DNA of 64,000 nt from Thiotrichaceae bacterium (GCA_012960105.1 DUBV01000014.1:66711-130710), one strand, 5' to 3'; shown: positions 52,477 through 63,586, counted from the stretch's first letter. Numbers and translations: made by a program. Notes: generated by a model not told the origin, from the sequence alone.

Positions 52477-55400
52477 ATGTTAAAAATGTTTTTTACAAAC
52501 GTATATCATTTCATCTGGTATGCATTTGCATTTATTGTACTTAATGCTGCCGTACTAGTTACCGTTGTACGTCTGGCCTTACCTGAAATAGGCGGCTATA
52601 AAGAAGAAATACAGTCATGGGTAAGTGAATACATGGATTACCCATTAGTCATTGATGAAATAAATGCAGAATGGCAAGGCTGGGCACCTCATCTTTATCT
52701 AAAAAATATCGATCTCTACACCGTAGATAACTCCAGTCTAATTACTAAATTTGATTCTGCGCATTTAGGTATCGATTTACTTAGCAGCATCAACAAACGT
52801 GAACTTGTTCCTAGTCACTTATCAATTAGCGGTCTTAATCTCGAATTTATAAGAAATATTGATGGTTCAATTTCTATTAGCAATGATAATAATATAAATG
52901 CCGGAACAGATAATAATGCGGCTCTATCTGAATGGCTATTAAAACAAAAACATATCATGCTTGTGGATGCCAGCTTGACTTGGCACGATAAGAAATCATC
53001 AAAAGAAAAAATAAAGTTTTCGAATGTACAGCTCGAATTAAAAACACATAAACAACGTGCTCAAGTAGAAGTAAATATTCCTTTGCCGGAGCAGTATGGT
53101 CAGTCGTTAACATTAAAGATGGATGTTAATGGCAATATACTAACGCCAAACTGGGAAGGAACAATATACATGGAAGCAAAAGATTTTAACCTATCGCATT
53201 TATTCGATGATTCTCCAGTCAGAAGTCTTGCAGGCAATGCTAACACCTCATTATGGACTAAATGGGAACAAGCAAAATTAGTCAACATTAGTGGCGAAAT
53301 AAATTACACCGATTTTTCTTTAAACACCGATCAATATAAGCTCCCTATAAGTAATGTTGATCTAACTTTACGTGGAGAACGAATACAAGATCAGAACTGG
53401 TTATTCAATATTACTGTAGAAGATCTACGAACGGCTAATGGAATATGGCCAACTTCAAACCATCAAGTAAAACTTGATAAAAACACCGGTGAAGACACAT
53501 ATCAATACAGCGGGCATTTATCGTATTTAAAGATTGAAGATATATTACCCTTTATTGTTGCTAGTGACATCATACCCAAAAATGTACTTAAAGAAATTCA
53601 TTGGCAATCTGTTGAAGGTGAATTAATAAACACAAGTTTTAATCTAGACCCTAAAGCAGGCATGGAAACTCCCTTTAGTTTTAATACATCATTTAATAAT
53701 TTTACGATTTCTAGTATAGATAAAAACAATTCTATCTCGGGATTAGAAGGTGAAATTACTGCAAACAATCAATCAACAATAATTAACCTGGACAGTAATT
53801 TTTCGGAAATCAATTTAGGAGCAATTTTTAATAAAGCTTACCCATTATCTGCAATCAATGCCGAACTTGAATTACTAAATAAAGATACTGCCGAATTACT
53901 AATTAATAAGTTACATATCGAAGATAAGAACATATCACTAGAAACATCGGGGAAAATAATATTCGAAGAAGCTTCTCCCTATATTGATGTCGTTATGCAC
54001 ATGGATGAAACCAGTATTGAGCTACTTCCATTATATTTACCCAGACAAACACCCGTCGATTTAAAAAGATGGTTTGAGGAAGCTTTGCTTGGTGGACAGT
54101 TATTATCAGCTGATTTAATTTTTCATGGATCCGCTATCGATTTCCCTTTCAAAAATTCTAAAGGCATCTTCAAAGCCATTATGAATGTGGAAAATGCCAC
54201 TTTTGGCTATGCGGAAGGCTGGCCACCAATAGATAATTTAAGCGCTGAAGTTATCGTCGATAACAATGATTTATTTGTATCAGCTAACTCTGGCTATATT
54301 TTTGATGCCACAATTGAAGCTTTCAAAGCAAATATCATGGACATGGAAATACATAACCCCCATGTAATTGTAAATGGCACTATAAAAGGACATACCAATG
54401 ATGCGGGACACTTTATAAATCAAAGCCCATTAAAGGAAAATTCCACATTAGCTGAATTAACAGAAAACATTTATGGAAGTATCAATCTTAAACTGAACCT
54501 TGATATTCCAATCGATGTAGGTGATACCGCAGTTGAAGGTATAGTCAGATTCTCAGATACGACCTTAGAATCAGATTTACCTGGATTAAGCCTGGAGGGT
54601 TTAAATGGTGATGTTAGTTTCACAGAACAAATAGTATGGGCAAATGATATTGATGCCTTATACCATAGCAGACCGGTAAAACTGAACATCCCTGATTTTG
54701 ATTCTGACAAATCAGATTATCAGTCATATATAATTTCAGGTCTGGCAGATAAAGAATTTGTCATTAGTCAATTAACTTCTTTCTTTCCATCTCTTCTCAG
54801 CAAAAGTCAGAGCATCAGCAATTACTTTAGCGGCGAAAGCAATTGGTCGCTCACTCTGAAAAGAATGACCGGAGATGAAACCACTGTGCATAGAGAAGTT
54901 GAGTTTAATGCCAATTTAAAAGGTATCACTATCAACTTACCTCACCCCATAGGTAAAACAACTGATGAAACGAAAGCACTAAATATTAAAACAACATTAA
55001 CTGATTTATCAATTGATGCCATCAATATTAATTACGATAACAATATTTACGTAGATTTCTTCGTCGACAACACAGAAGATCTCTTAGTCAAAAACATACA
55101 CATCGGTTTAGGCCAACAACACCCGCTAACATCAAACGTCAGTCATATATCTGTTCTGGGACAGTTGGAAGAATTAAATGTTTCAGACTGGATTGATTAT
55201 ATCGAGCCAGAAAAACCACCCTCTTCACAAAATAATGATGAAGAGAAACAGAAAACGTTTAGCGGAAATGTTTATATTAAAAAATTCAATATGCTTGGGA
55301 ATGATTTCAGCAATGTAAACTTAAACCTGAGCAAGCCTACTGATGGATGGCAAGTTATTTTTGATAGCGAACAACTCAAAGGTCAAACAAACTTTATAAC

Positions 55401-56337
55401 ATCCGACAACGGTCGTTTACACGCCAACTTTGAAAAATTCACATTAAGCGAATCTGACAATAACAATGAAGATGAAAAAAATCGCCAGATCGCTATAAAT
55501 AAAATACCCGATCTTGAAGTTGATGTAGAACACTTCATCTATAACGGTAATGAACTAGGTCAACTTAATCTACTGACTAGTAAAATTGATAAAGGCATCA
55601 GCATCAATAACCTTAGTATTACTAAACCTGGATTTAATATTAAAGCAAAAGGTGAATGGACACGTGTTGACAATGTAGACCGTTCTGATTTTCACGCCAC
55701 ACTTGAAGCTGATTCAATTGAAACCATGCTAGGTACATTTAATTTTAATACGGCCAATATAGCAGACGGCCAAACCAAAATAGAGATGAATGCCTACTGG
55801 ATGGATACACCAATGAATTTTGCAATGGAAAAAATTGATGGTGATCTTGATATGAAGATAGGTAAAGGACAATTTCTGAACATAGACCCTTCCGCAGGTC
55901 GCTTGTTTGGCCTGCTGAGTATACAAACATTGGCAAGACGACTAACGCTGGATTTCACCGATCTTTTTAATGAAGGCTTTGCATTCGACAACATTGAAGG
56001 CAGCTTTAGTCTACAACAAGGCCATGCCTACACCAATAATCTAGAGATGTCCGGACCAGCAGCAAACGTCATCGTCAGTGGACGTACCGGCCTGGCAACA
56101 GAAGATTACGATCAAATAGCAACAGTTCGACCAACAATATCCAGCGGCATACCCGTCGCTAGCGCTTTATTCGGCCCTATAGGAATTGGTGTTGGTGCAG
56201 TAATCTATATTGCTGGAGAAATATTTAAATTCATTCCGGAAAAAATTGACAACATGTTAAGCCGTCAATATACCATCACCGGAAGCTGGGATAACCCAAG
56301 TATAGAAAAGGTGGAAGAAGAAAAAGACAGTAGTTAA
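52477..56337 (+). CDS. yhdP: YhdP family AsmA-like large membrane-anchored protein
   Basis: 1286 aa with N-terminal TM, downstream of rng; C-term LDMKIGKGQFLNIDPSAGRLFGLLSIQTLARRLTLDFTDLF. Confidence 0.9.
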   Translation: MLKMFFTNVYHFIWYAFAFIVLNAAVLVTVVRLALPEIGGYKEEIQSWVSEYMDYPLVIDEINAEWQGWAPHLYLKNIDLYTVDNSSLITKFDSAHLGIDLLSSINKRELVPSHLSISGLNLEFIRNIDGSISISNDNNINAGTDNNAALSEWLLKQKHIMLVDASLTWHDKKSSKEKIKFSNVQLELKTHKQRAQVEVNIPLPEQYGQSLTLKMDVNGNILTPNWEGTIYMEAKDFNLSHLFDDSPVRSLAGNANTSLWTKWEQAKLVNISGEINYTDFSLNTDQYKLPISNVDLTLRGERIQDQNWLFNITVEDLRTANGIWPTSNHQVKLDKNTGEDTYQYSGHLSYLKIEDILPFIVASDIIPKNVLKEIHWQSVEGELINTSFNLDPKAGMETPFSFNTSFNNFTISSIDKNNSISGLEGEITANNQSTIINLDSNFSEINLGAIFNKAYPLSAINAELELLNKDTAELLINKLHIEDKNISLETSGKIIFEEASPYIDVVMHMDETSIELLPLYLPRQTPVDLKRWFEEALLGGQLLSADLIFHGSAIDFPFKNSKGIFKAIMNVENATFGYAEGWPPIDNLSAEVIVDNNDLFVSANSGYIFDATIEAFKANIMDMEIHNPHVIVNGTIKGHTNDAGHFINQSPLKENSTLAELTENIYGSINLKLNLDIPIDVGDTAVEGIVRFSDTTLESDLPGLSLEGLNGDVSFTEQIVWANDIDALYHSRPVKLNIPDFDSDKSDYQSYIISGLADKEFVISQLTSFFPSLLSKSQSISNYFSGESNWSLTLKRMTGDETTVHREVEFNANLKGITINLPHPIGKTTDETKALNIKTTLTDLSIDAININYDNNIYVDFFVDNTEDLLVKNIHIGLGQQHPLTSNVSHISVLGQLEELNVSDWIDYIEPEKPPSSQNNDEEKQKTFSGNVYIKKFNMLGNDFSNVNLNLSKPTDGWQVIFDSEQLKGQTNFITSDNGRLHANFEKFTLSESDNNNEDEKNRQIAINKIPDLEVDVEHFIYNGNELGQLNLLTSKIDKGISINNLSITKPGFNIKAKGEWTRVDNVDRSDFHATLEADSIETMLGTFNFNTANIADGQTKIEMNAYWMDTPMNFAMEKIDGDLDMKIGKGQFLNIDPSAGRLFGLLSIQTLARRLTLDFTDLFNEGFAFDNIEGSFSLQQGHAYTNNLEMSGPAANVIVSGRTGLATEDYDQIATVRPTISSGIPVASALFGPIGIGVGAVIYIAGEIFKFIPEKIDNMLSRQYTITGSWDNPSIEKVEEEKDSS

Positions 56338-56400
56338 ATTAATGCTCTTTTTAATTGTGAATTCAATCGGGATTTCAACAAAAGCGATAATTTCTATAAT

Positions 56401-57147
56401 TTAATTACTTAACCATCCACCCGCTGCTTGCACCGGTGTCATATCGTTTTCTTTATTTATCCATGCGGATATTGCCATCCTAGGCGCTGTTTCAATAATG
56501 TCAGGTAGTTCGGTCATGACAGTATATGCAGATTCATTTTTGTATAAGGGAATTATTTTATAGCCCAACACAGTAAAATCATGTTTTAATTCTTTATTAT
56601 TATTTTCGCCTGCTGTTACGTTAGTTTTAATATCAAAACCCAGTACAACAACGTTTAGGACAAGTGTCTTATCGCTCATATTTTCAGTTGGTTTATATTC
56701 CGCAACAAGTTCCATATCATTTACTTTTAGTTTCAAGCTACCGACTTCTTTACCTGAATCAACTGATAATTTTCTTAAACCATAGAAGGAACGCCACTCT
56801 TTACCATTTAAGAGAAAGCCAGGTGTATAAACTGTCTTTAAATTTTTAGATCTGGCATAGCGTCTTTGTCTGGATGCATATTCAGGAGAAGAAAATCTAT
56901 CTTCCCAACCGATATAATTCCAGTAATCGACATGAAAACCGACCGGAATTATTGAGTTCCACAGTCCGGGATGAGACTTAAGTTCGCTAAACCATCTATC
57001 AGCAGGTGGGCAACTACTGCAACCTTCGGAGGTATAGAGTTCGAGTAAACTAACGCGGGTATTGGGACTGGCAATCAGGAGCTCTGCCTGAAGTGATACA
57101 CCGAAGAACAAAGTTGAAAATAAGATGAGAACTTTGTATTTAAGCAT
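56401..57147 (-). CDS. DUF1223 thioredoxin-fold protein
   Basis: LLELYTSEGCSSCPPADRWFSELK; WNYIGWEDRFSSPEYASRQRRYA. Confidence 0.9.
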   Translation of the reverse strand: MLKYKVLILFSTLFFGVSLQAELLIASPNTRVSLLELYTSEGCSSCPPADRWFSELKSHPGLWNSIIPVGFHVDYWNYIGWEDRFSSPEYASRQRRYARSKNLKTVYTPGFLLNGKEWRSFYGLRKLSVDSGKEVGSLKLKVNDMELVAEYKPTENMSDKTLVLNVVVLGFDIKTNVTAGENNNKELKHDFTVLGYKIIPLYKNESAYTVMTELPDIIETAPRMAISAWINKENDMTPVQAAGGWLSN

Positions 57148-57244
57148 ATTATTGATATCGGTTAATTAATGATGCGGGTTTGACTAGCGTAAGTAGCTAA
57201 TGTTCAATGTAAATTTGATAAATAACAATAATAAAGAATTTAGC

Positions 57245-58573
57245 ATGAATCAATTTGAGCAATTCTGGACAATCGCTGTTGACCTTGTTTGGGGGCTACC
57301 TCTGGTCGCATTTATTCTCGCCATTGGCATATATTTCTCTTACGTCTCTCGCTTAAAACCGCTCAAAGGTTTTTTTCATGCTTTCGCTATTCTTTCAGGA
57401 AAATATGACAATAAAGATGATCCTGGTGAGCTGTCACATTTTCAGGCATTGACCGTTGCCCTCTCTGGCACTATCGGTATGGGCAATATTGCTGGTGTCG
57501 CTATTGCTATCAGTCTAGGTGGTGCTGGCGCTATATTCTGGATGTGGGTTGCGGGTCTATTCGGCATGATTATTAAATTCTTTACCTGCACGCTGGCTTG
57601 CCTATACCGACAAAAGGATGAAGACGGTATTGACCAAGGTGGTCCTATGTATTTCATAGAGAGTGGCTTGGGTAAGAAATACAAACCTTTGGCCATCCTG
57701 TTTGCTATGGCGGGAATCATTGGTTGTATGCCACTCTTTCAAGTTAATCAACTTGCTAGTTTATTACATAATGAGTTATCAATAGAACCTTTACATAGTG
57801 GTTTGGTGGCATTGGTATTGATAGGCATCATCATAATTGGTGATGTAAAACGTGTTGGCATAGCGACTGCTGGCATCGTACCGTTTATGTTTTTAGCCTA
57901 TGTCATCAGTAGTCTGGTAATTATTATTATTAATTTTGATGCCGTACCCGTTATTCTTATTGATATCGTTAAATCCGCTTTTGGCACAGAAGCTATTTAT
58001 GGCGGTGCGACAGGTCTGGTCTTTAAAGAAGTACTGGTTACCGGGATAAAACGCGCGATATTTTCTAATGAAGCCGGTGTCGGCACCGAAGTAATGGCTC
58101 ATGGTGCGGCTAAAACCAAGGAACCAGTGCGCGAAGGTCTGGTTGCCATGCTCGGACCTTTTATCGATACGCATATTGTTTGCACTTGTACAGCACTGGT
58201 TATTCTTAGTTCTGGTGTTAATCCTATGGATAGTGGTGTGCTAATGACGGCAGAATCATTTAATCAATCTTTGCCCGGCGTAGGCAAGCTGATTGTTTAT
58301 TTTGTTTTTACGCTGTTCGCACTTTCAACCATGATTACTTATTCGTATTACAGTTTGAAATGTGCACGTTATTTGTTTGGTAAGAAGAATGGTAATAAAT
58401 TTATTTTTGTTTATCTGGCTATCATTCCGATGAGCGCAATATGGTCTCAAGCGACTATAATTAATATTATCGATACGATGTTCGCCTTGATGATCTTCCC
58501 TACTTTACTCGCCACCGTATTACTCTCGAGGAAAGTGATAGCCGAAATGCACCGCTATTTTGATAAGCTTTGA
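57245..58573 (+). CDS. Sodium:alanine symporter family (AGCS) transporter
   Basis: LTVALSGTIGMGNIAGVAIAISLGGAGAIFWMWVAGLFGM; FSNEAGVGTEVMAHGAA. Confidence 0.92.
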   Translation: MNQFEQFWTIAVDLVWGLPLVAFILAIGIYFSYVSRLKPLKGFFHAFAILSGKYDNKDDPGELSHFQALTVALSGTIGMGNIAGVAIAISLGGAGAIFWMWVAGLFGMIIKFFTCTLACLYRQKDEDGIDQGGPMYFIESGLGKKYKPLAILFAMAGIIGCMPLFQVNQLASLLHNELSIEPLHSGLVALVLIGIIIIGDVKRVGIATAGIVPFMFLAYVISSLVIIIINFDAVPVILIDIVKSAFGTEAIYGGATGLVFKEVLVTGIKRAIFSNEAGVGTEVMAHGAAKTKEPVREGLVAMLGPFIDTHIVCTCTALVILSSGVNPMDSGVLMTAESFNQSLPGVGKLIVYFVFTLFALSTMITYSYYSLKCARYLFGKKNGNKFIFVYLAIIPMSAIWSQATIINIIDTMFALMIFPTLLATVLLSRKVIAEMHRYFDKL

Positions 58574-58596
58574 TTATGTTTATTTTCTATATCAAT

Positions 58597-58722
58597 CTAA
58601 AGCGTTGGCTCAATTTCAGTCAAAAATCCACCGCTTCCACTAACCGTATTTTCTATTTTACAAGCCGTCATAAAAATTATTATTGTTAATAGAAAAATTA
58701 TTTTTATGAATGAAATGCGCAT
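58597..58722 (-). CDS. Putative 41-aa lipoprotein or truncated lipoprotein fragment
   Basis: MRISFIKIIFLLTIIIFMTACKIENTVSGSGGFLTEIEPTL with lipobox-like MTAC; below ORF-track length cutoff. Confidence 0.4.
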   Translation of the reverse strand: MRISFIKIIFLLTIIIFMTACKIENTVSGSGGFLTEIEPTL

Positions 58723-58727
58723 GCTTA

Positions 58728-60113
58728 TTAAAACTCGAGGTGCTTTGGCGTTCTTGGGAAAGGAATAACATCTCGTATATTCGATATACCGGATACCAAC
58801 ATTAACAAACGTTCAAAACCTAGACCAAAACCGGCATGCGGTACCGTACCGTATTTACGAGTATCTAAATACCACCAGTAATCCGCTTCATCAAAGCCCA
58901 TACCGGTGATACGTTGTCTTAATACATCGTACCGTTCTTCACGTTGTGAACCACCGATAATTTCACCAATAGCCGGAACCAGTATATCCATCGCCGCTAC
59001 GGTTTTCTCATCATCATTTATACGCATATAAAATGCTTTGATGTCTTTAGGATAGTCGTAAACAATAACTGGTTGTTTGAAATGTTTTTCCGTTAAAAAT
59101 CGTTCATGTTCTGATTGGAGATCGCTACCCCATTTAACAGGGAATTCAAATTTCTGATTACTTTTTAACAATAGATCAACCGCATCGGTATAAGAAAGAC
59201 GGATAAAATCATTGTTAACAATATTCTCCAGTGTCGACATTAAATTCTTATCAACAAATTTGGCAAATAATTCCAAATCTTCCGTACACTCTTCCATGGT
59301 ATATTTAACAAGGTACTGCACAAATTCCTGACCTAACTTCATATCATCATGAATATCGGCAAAAGCCATCTCTGGTTCTATCATCCAGAACTCAGACATA
59401 TGACGACTGGTATTGGAATTTTCAGAACGAAATGTTGGCCCGAAGGTATAAACATCGCCAAGGCTTAAACAAAATGTTTCGACAGACAATTGCCCTGAAA
59501 CAGTGAGACTCGCTTCTTTACCAAAAAAATCCTGCTCATAATCAACAGCACCGTTTTTCTTTGGAATATTATTCAAATCCATTGTCGTCACGCTAAACAT
59601 TTCCCCTGCACCTTCACAATCGGAACCGGTAATGATAGGTGTGTGTATCCATTGGAAATTACGCTCTTTAAAAAACTGATGCACTGCAAAGGATAGTTTC
59701 GAACGCATACGAAAAATAGCGCTGTATTTATTTGAACGAGGGCGAAGATGCGCTATTGTTCTCAGGTATTCATCTGTATGTCGTTTCTTTTGTAAGGGAA
59801 AATCATCAGGTGCTACTCCCAATACTCCGATAGCTCTGGCACGCACTTCCCATTTCTGCCCTTTACCTAAAGATTCAACTAACTCGCCAGTAACTGATAT
59901 CGCTGCACCAGTTGTTAACTTGACTATCTCTTGATAATCATCGACATCGTTATCAACAATAATCTGAATATTTGCCAGACAGGAGCCATCATTCAATTCA
60001 ATAAATGAAAAATCCTTGCTCTCTCTTTGTGTTCTGATCCAACCTTTAATTAATACAGATTCTTGTGCGGCTTCTGACTTTAATAATTCAATGAGTTTTG
60101 TACGTGCTGTCAT
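58728..60113 (-). CDS. asnS: Asparaginyl-tRNA synthetase
   Basis: KGWIRTQRESKDFSFIELNDGSC; FTFGPTFRSENSNTSRHMSEFWMIEPEMAF; GFGLGFERL. Confidence 0.95.
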   Translation of the reverse strand: MTARTKLIELLKSEAAQESVLIKGWIRTQRESKDFSFIELNDGSCLANIQIIVDNDVDDYQEIVKLTTGAAISVTGELVESLGKGQKWEVRARAIGVLGVAPDDFPLQKKRHTDEYLRTIAHLRPRSNKYSAIFRMRSKLSFAVHQFFKERNFQWIHTPIITGSDCEGAGEMFSVTTMDLNNIPKKNGAVDYEQDFFGKEASLTVSGQLSVETFCLSLGDVYTFGPTFRSENSNTSRHMSEFWMIEPEMAFADIHDDMKLGQEFVQYLVKYTMEECTEDLELFAKFVDKNLMSTLENIVNNDFIRLSYTDAVDLLLKSNQKFEFPVKWGSDLQSEHERFLTEKHFKQPVIVYDYPKDIKAFYMRINDDEKTVAAMDILVPAIGEIIGGSQREERYDVLRQRITGMGFDEADYWWYLDTRKYGTVPHAGFGLGFERLLMLVSGISNIRDVIPFPRTPKHLEF

Positions 60114-60151
60114 TTTTCAATCTCTTTTTTTATCTCTAAAACTATATTTAA

Positions 60152-61087
60152 TTATTTAATAATGCAAATATATTCACCTGCTGCTTCACGATTAGTGCCG
60201 ACTAATAAACGCTGCTTTCCATCTATACCTTGTTCTATATAGCCAGCGACTCTTATCCTTTCACCTTTTACTGCCTGACCGACATAAGTCGCTGTATAGG
60301 AAACAACTTCATTAAATTTTTCGTGTTCTATTAAATAACGCGCAGGAAAATCATAAGCATAAATATCATCAATTACGATAGCTTCAATTTCATCTCTCTT
60401 TATTTTTTTGTAAGGGCCATTCTCATAAACACGCTCATAGTTTTCAGGAACCATACTAATATCGACTTTAGTGGAACCCGAAACAAACTTGTTATATTTT
60501 CTTAGCTCATGTGCATGGTATTCATCAAAGCTTATTGTGCAATTACGACGTTGATAAGCATCTTGCCACATGGCATCGCTTAATGGCTCTAATTTCCCTG
60601 ATTTTAAAAGTTGTTGTACTATCTCTCTAACTTTAAAAAATTGTTCTCTACCGTAGATGACCATATCTATGTCAGATTTTTCATTGTGTGTCTCTAGTAA
60701 CAATGAACCGGTTATTCCCAATACTTCTTGTTTAATTCCTTCGCCAAGTAGAAGCTTTATAATGTTAACAGCATCTTTTTGTATTCTATCCGGTGACGTT
60801 AAGTTCAATAAAAGCACTACGCCTTGGTCGGGACGATGTACATGTTGTACTGAATCTAACGGAATACCATGTAATTCTATATCCGCATATTCGCTATACA
60901 AAATAAATTCAGGATGAGACTCACTAATCAGCTTTCCTGCTTCCTCCGAAGTCAATTTTCGCATGCCATTTTCGTCTTTAACATATCGCAGCCAGGTCAA
61001 TGCGCAATCATCTTCCTGATATTCACTGACAACAGCAAAAAATAATTTATTATCTATTGAAATATAATCCTTAGGTCGAATAAACAT
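60152..61087 (-). CDS. Predicted nucleotidyltransferase-domain protein, unknown function
   Basis: LGITGSLLLETHNEKSDIDMVIYG (GS..DxD nucleotidyltransferase-like motif). Confidence 0.7.
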   Translation of the reverse strand: MFIRPKDYISIDNKLFFAVVSEYQEDDCALTWLRYVKDENGMRKLTSEEAGKLISESHPEFILYSEYADIELHGIPLDSVQHVHRPDQGVVLLLNLTSPDRIQKDAVNIIKLLLGEGIKQEVLGITGSLLLETHNEKSDIDMVIYGREQFFKVREIVQQLLKSGKLEPLSDAMWQDAYQRRNCTISFDEYHAHELRKYNKFVSGSTKVDISMVPENYERVYENGPYKKIKRDEIEAIVIDDIYAYDFPARYLIEHEKFNEVVSYTATYVGQAVKGERIRVAGYIEQGIDGKQRLLVGTNREAAGEYICIIK

Positions 61088-61111
61088 TTTAGTTATAATT
61101 ATTAGTTTTTA

Positions 61112-61896
61112 TTAATTAAGAATGGTCTTATCTTTAAGATAGGGCTGCAACAATTTCTTCCATGATTTACTTTGTCGTTGAAAATCATCGATACACATTT
61201 CAGCTCTATCTTGCGTTATTTCGAGTTCTTTTATCAGATACTGGTATTGTGTTGAATCACTACCATAAATCATGCAGATGGTATTATAAAAGCGTTGAAA
61301 ATCGAGACTATGTTCATCCCAAATATCTTCAGTAGTAAACTCCTTAATATCTTCTCCTTCAAGATCAAACAAGTCCGCCGCACTTAATGCTATCTCGCTA
61401 CCAGTTTGATTAGTTAAGATAACCAGCATTGTAGCCATACCATCAACCGCATCTTCCTCTTTCCCTGTGATTGTAATATCTAATACATGAATCAGGGCGT
61501 GTCCTAATTCATGGTGGAGCGTATGCTCTATTACATCCATAGTAACTCCAAATAACTGTTCTTCCGTATCAACGTACTTTGCGTCATAAAAACGTCCCAT
61601 AACCTCTAATGTAAAATTATCAGGCATTAGTATTTCACGTATTTCGGAATCGTAAAGCGTCCCATCTTCAGCACCGAAGACGAAAACCATACTTTTGGGT
61701 ATGCGTATAATCGATTTATTTTTTCTATTAATATTTTCGACTCCTGATCTACATACTCCAGAAGCTGCCGCTCTATCTTTATCGCCTCATCTCGAACAAA
61801 CTGAAATTTATTTACCGCTAAGGCAGGTGAACTCATACAAAATATACTTACAATTAAAATTGAACGTAATTGAAATAACATACCTCCTCCTCGCAC
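61112..61896 (-). pseudogene. DUF4344-like secreted metallopeptidase, split by one frameshift
   Basis: Signal peptide ORF 61627-61896 and HELGHALIH ORF 61112-61690 overlap in different frames. Confidence 0.65.
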
Positions 61897-61899
61897 TAA

Positions 61900-62505
61900 T
61901 TAATCAATTTTCTTTAACTGTTTATATCTATAACAACCAATTACATGGTCATTAACCATGCCAATAGCCTGCATAAAAGCATAACAGATCGTAGGCCCGA
62001 CAAAGGTAAAGCCACGTTTCTTTAAATCTTTCGACATTAAGTTTGATATTTCAGTTTGAGCGGGAATATCTTTTAATGATTTCCATGAATTATGGATAGT
62101 CTTACCATCGGTAAACTGCCAGATATATTTATTAAATGTACCAAATTCTTTTCTAATTTTAATAGTCGCCTGCGCATTTTTCACAGCAGCTCGAATCTTG
62201 AGTTTATTTCTGATAATACCGGGATTATTCAGCAAGGATTGAATTTTCGTTTCTTTGTATTTTGCGACTTTATTGAAGTCAAACTGGTCATAAACTTCTC
62301 TATAGGTTTTCCTCTTTTTCAAAACGGTAATCCAGCTTAGGCCGGCTTGAACACCTTCCAGTATTAAAAACTCGAATAGTTTACGGTCTGAATGAAGAGG
62401 CACTCCCCACTCCTTATCATGATATTTGGTGTAAATACCCTCGCCTTCACACCATTCACAACGCACTTGAATTTCCATCATTATCATTAAAATCTCATTT
62501 TTCAA
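61900..62505 (-). CDS. tag: DNA-3-methyladenine glycosylase I
   Basis: RCEWCEGEGIYTKYHDKEWGVPLHSDRKLFEFLILEGVQAGLSW. Confidence 0.95.
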   Translation of the reverse strand: MKNEILMIMMEIQVRCEWCEGEGIYTKYHDKEWGVPLHSDRKLFEFLILEGVQAGLSWITVLKKRKTYREVYDQFDFNKVAKYKETKIQSLLNNPGIIRNKLKIRAAVKNAQATIKIRKEFGTFNKYIWQFTDGKTIHNSWKSLKDIPAQTEISNLMSKDLKKRGFTFVGPTICYAFMQAIGMVNDHVIGCYRYKQLKKID

Positions 62506-63157
62506 AATGATATCGTCGTTATTATAAAAAACGCAACTTACTAATGGTATAGTTTAAACAGGGAGGCGTATCGAAGAATTACCTATAGTTTTTAACCCAC
62601 CATTCAATAAAGCAATTTGATTTCAATGTTATACAACGATCTAGTATTACTGAAAAAAACTTCTGCTGAAAGCATCTTGATGAACAATTTCTTTTCAGTT
62701 TATGAAAAATATAAAATTGCAATTTAGTCTACACTAGAATTACTTATTCTATTATTAGCAACCATATTAGCTCTTAGTAACTGCATCTGGATACATAAGC
62801 AATCAGAATCTCCTATACAATAAAACTAGAACTTACTCGTCCCTGATGGCGACATACCCTTCACAGCAAAAAGACTAAAACCTGTGGATTTTGAACAACT
62901 TATTTATTCCTACCAGAATGCTATTTACCGTTACATCACATAAAATAACTGTTATTACTACGGGATACTCGCCACAGACCCGTTTGCAGTACTTCGACAT
63001 ATTAATATAAAGAATTCATCTGTAACCATATGATTTATGTAAATAATATTCCTTATTAAATACGACTCAAGATTAGAGTAAATCTACCGATACATAAAAG
63101 GTAGGTGCCAAATAATTAGTGGTAAAACGTTATATTTAATAATTCGGAGAATGGCAA

Positions 63158-63535
63158 ATGGCAACAATAATGGCTGTAGACGACGCAAAAACTATGCGCA
63201 GCATGGTTCAGACTATTCTGGGACATAAAGACCATACTGTCATTACAGCAGAAGATGGTGTCGATGCTCTGAAAAAGCTAACTAATAATGACATTGACAT
63301 GGCAGTAGTTGATTTTCACATGCCGAATATGAATGGCACTACTCTTATTAGAAGATTACGCCGATTGCCTAAGTGTAAGGATATACCTATTCTAATGTTA
63401 ACTACTGAATCATCTCAGTTTAGAAAAGACAAAGCGAGAGAAGTCGGAGCAAATGGTTGGTTAACTAAACCTTTCGATCCAACAACATTAACCAAAGCTG
63501 TAGAAACACTTTTGGCAAAACACGGTAACAATTAA
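63158..63535 (+). CDS. CheY-like single-domain response regulator
   Basis: MAVDDAKTMRSMVQTIL, VVDFHMPNMNGTTLI, LTTESS, WLTKPFDPTTL. Confidence 0.95.
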   Translation: MATIMAVDDAKTMRSMVQTILGHKDHTVITAEDGVDALKKLTNNDIDMAVVDFHMPNMNGTTLIRRLRRLPKCKDIPILMLTTESSQFRKDKAREVGANGWLTKPFDPTTLTKAVETLLAKHGNN

Positions 63536-63586
63536 TCAGCTACTGCAACATAGTAATTTAATATCGAAATTAAGGAAGGTAGGATT

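Noticed and set aside
62510-63157. Gap upstream of the CheY-like gene, with a fragment reading LELLILLLATILALSNCIWIHKQSESPIQ*
   Set aside because: The fragment has no start codon in frame and is preceded by a stop; too short to call a pseudogene.
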